This document shows, in pieces, positions 63,498-64,000 of a stretch of DNA of 64,000 nt. The translations under genes were made by a program, and so were the position numbers. A model generated the notes under the pieces. It saw only the letters and a program-made list of their open reading frames with translations. It was not told where the DNA came from and did no database searches. The DNA is from Rhodospirillales bacterium BBD 1991-14 (GTDB lineage: Bacteria; Pseudomonadota; Alphaproteobacteria; Kiloniellales; Kiloniellaceae): NCBI GenBank assembly GCA_001657395.1, contig LYSY01000003.1, positions 630,996-694,995 on the forward strand. The letters run 5' to 3'. Numbering within the stretch: position 1 is the first letter of the stretch; each line of letters begins with the position of its first letter.

Positions 63498-63512
63498 GGG
63501 GGCGGCGCCCCC
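63498..63512 (+). promoter_or_regulatory. Small hairpin in the phnD-phnE gap
   Basis: GGGGGC-GGC-GCCCCC, perfect 6-bp arms with a three-base loop, lies 28 bases after the phnD stop. It could stabilise the phnCD mRNA or reduce read-through into phnE. Confidence 0.5.
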
Positions 63513-63592
63513 AAGCACTCTCCCTCGCCCCGGTGGTCACCCTTTTTCTATCTTCCTGCAGCCGGCAAGGCTGCGCTTAGCGACAGGCCGAC

Positions 63593-64000
63593 GTGACCGA
63601 CCTCACGCTTTCTGCCCCCTCAGCCTCCAGCGACGCGGTCGCACGCTTCCACGAGGCCTACGCCGCGGCACGGCGCCGCAAACGGTTGATGGACGCGCTC
63701 TTCGCGCTGGCCTTCATCACCTGCTTCTGCATCGCCGCGGTGATCGGCGACCTGGATCCGGTGAAGATCTGGAACGGCCTGCCGCGGCTCCATGAGTTCA
63801 TCGTCAAGATCCTTCCGGTCCTGCGCTGGGAGAGCTTCGGCGCCGACCTTGCCGAGTGGTTTCTGCCGGTGAAGCTTTGGCTGAAGCTGCTGGTCGAGAC
63901 CATTCTGATCGCTTTCCTGGCGACGGTCTTCGGCATCATCGGCGCCTTTGTGCTGAGCTTCCCCGCCTCACGCAACCTGATGCCTAACCGCGTCATCCTC
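63593..64000 (+). CDS. phnE: Phosphonate ABC transporter permease, N-terminal part
   Basis: A GTG start at 63593 begins an open frame running off the window edge (136 codons seen). After 37 cytoplasmic residues a membrane helix (LFALAFITCFCIAAVIG) follows, then a segment ending with LLVETILIAFLATVFGIIGAFVLSFPASRNLMP, which matches PhnE near its conserved transmembrane domain. It forms the membrane channel with PhnC and PhnD. The SD is weak (GACAGG), and a gap of 123 bases separates it from phnD. Confidence 0.85.
   Translation, partial: MTDLTLSAPSASSDAVARFHEAYAAARRRKRLMDALFALAFITCFCIAAVIGDLDPVKIWNGLPRLHEFIVKILPVLRWESFGADLAEWFLPVKLWLKLLVETILIAFLATVFGIIGAFVLSFPASRNLMPNRVIL

Overview
This is high-GC DNA (by eye roughly two-thirds G+C) with tightly packed genes, many ATGA stop/start overlaps and long antisense shadow frames. 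The gene content points to a free-living heterotrophic alphaproteobacterium, probably of the Rhodospirillales/Kiloniellales kind: IalB-like protein, DUF1127 protein, AcfC-like binding protein, several TRAP transporters, MipA/OmpV protein, PhnCDE and FadR-type GntR regulators. The taxonomic placement is inference. I found no rRNA, tRNA, CRISPR array, insertion sequence or prophage genes.

Layout. 1-10.9 kb is a mixed region: the tail of a LysR regulator, a TetR/EamA pair, a short minus-strand run (orphan protein, non-canonical SDR, membrane protein, NTF2-like lipoprotein), a TetR regulator with a carboxymuconolactone-decarboxylase-like gene, an alpha/beta hydrolase, an ECF sigma/anti-sigma pair, an AcfC-like binding protein, a degenerate SDR and a DUF1203 protein. 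10.9-13.7 kb is one large DEAH helicase carrying two predicted membrane helices. 13.8-21.3 kb is a complete fatty-acid beta-oxidation operon (fadD, merR, fadA, a FadN-type bifunctional enzyme, fadE). 21.6-25.7 kb holds a membrane-anchored FAH-family protein, a MipA/OmpV protein, a TetR regulator and a zinc alcohol dehydrogenase.

25.8-44.6 kb is a sugar-acid (hexuronate) region: two TRAP transporters, two FadR-type regulators, altronate dehydratase, an Ldh-family dehydrogenase, glucuronate isomerase, a fructuronate/tagaturonate-reductase-type enzyme and an AGE-family epimerase. Both FadR-type genes are preceded by the same AAATTGGTC-N-GRCCAC operator-like sequence. The cluster is split by a stretch of small genes and a four-gene operon (Cys-rich MarR regulator, exported protoglobin, CPGC redoxin, glutamine amidotransferase) with its own palindromic operator. 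Several palindromic REP-like elements (TAGAGCRGAT ends) lie around this region.

44.9-52.9 kb looks like a surface or adhesin region: a Crp/Fnr regulator, an IalB-like/cytochrome c/lipoprotein trio, then a CsgG/HfaB-type outer-membrane lipoprotein with two exported partner proteins. One partner is acidic and has ATA[VI]xNN repeats; the other is small and Asn/Gln-rich. Divergent to these, across an AT-rich palindrome-bearing spacer, lie a LuxR-type regulator and another exported Gly/Ser-rich protein behind a large hairpin. A second LuxR regulator, with a degenerate receiver (Asp replaced by Glu), closes the region. CRP-like sites flank it. No CsgA/B/E/F could be recognised, so this is the best candidate for an undescribed curli- or holdfast-like secretion system.

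52.9-64 kb has a NicO/DUF1007 metal-transport pair, a membrane protein, a DUF1127 protein, a multi-PAS hybrid histidine kinase with an OmpR-type response regulator, and the start of a phosphonate transporter operon (phnC, phnD, partial phnE) preceded by a Pho-box-like direct repeat.
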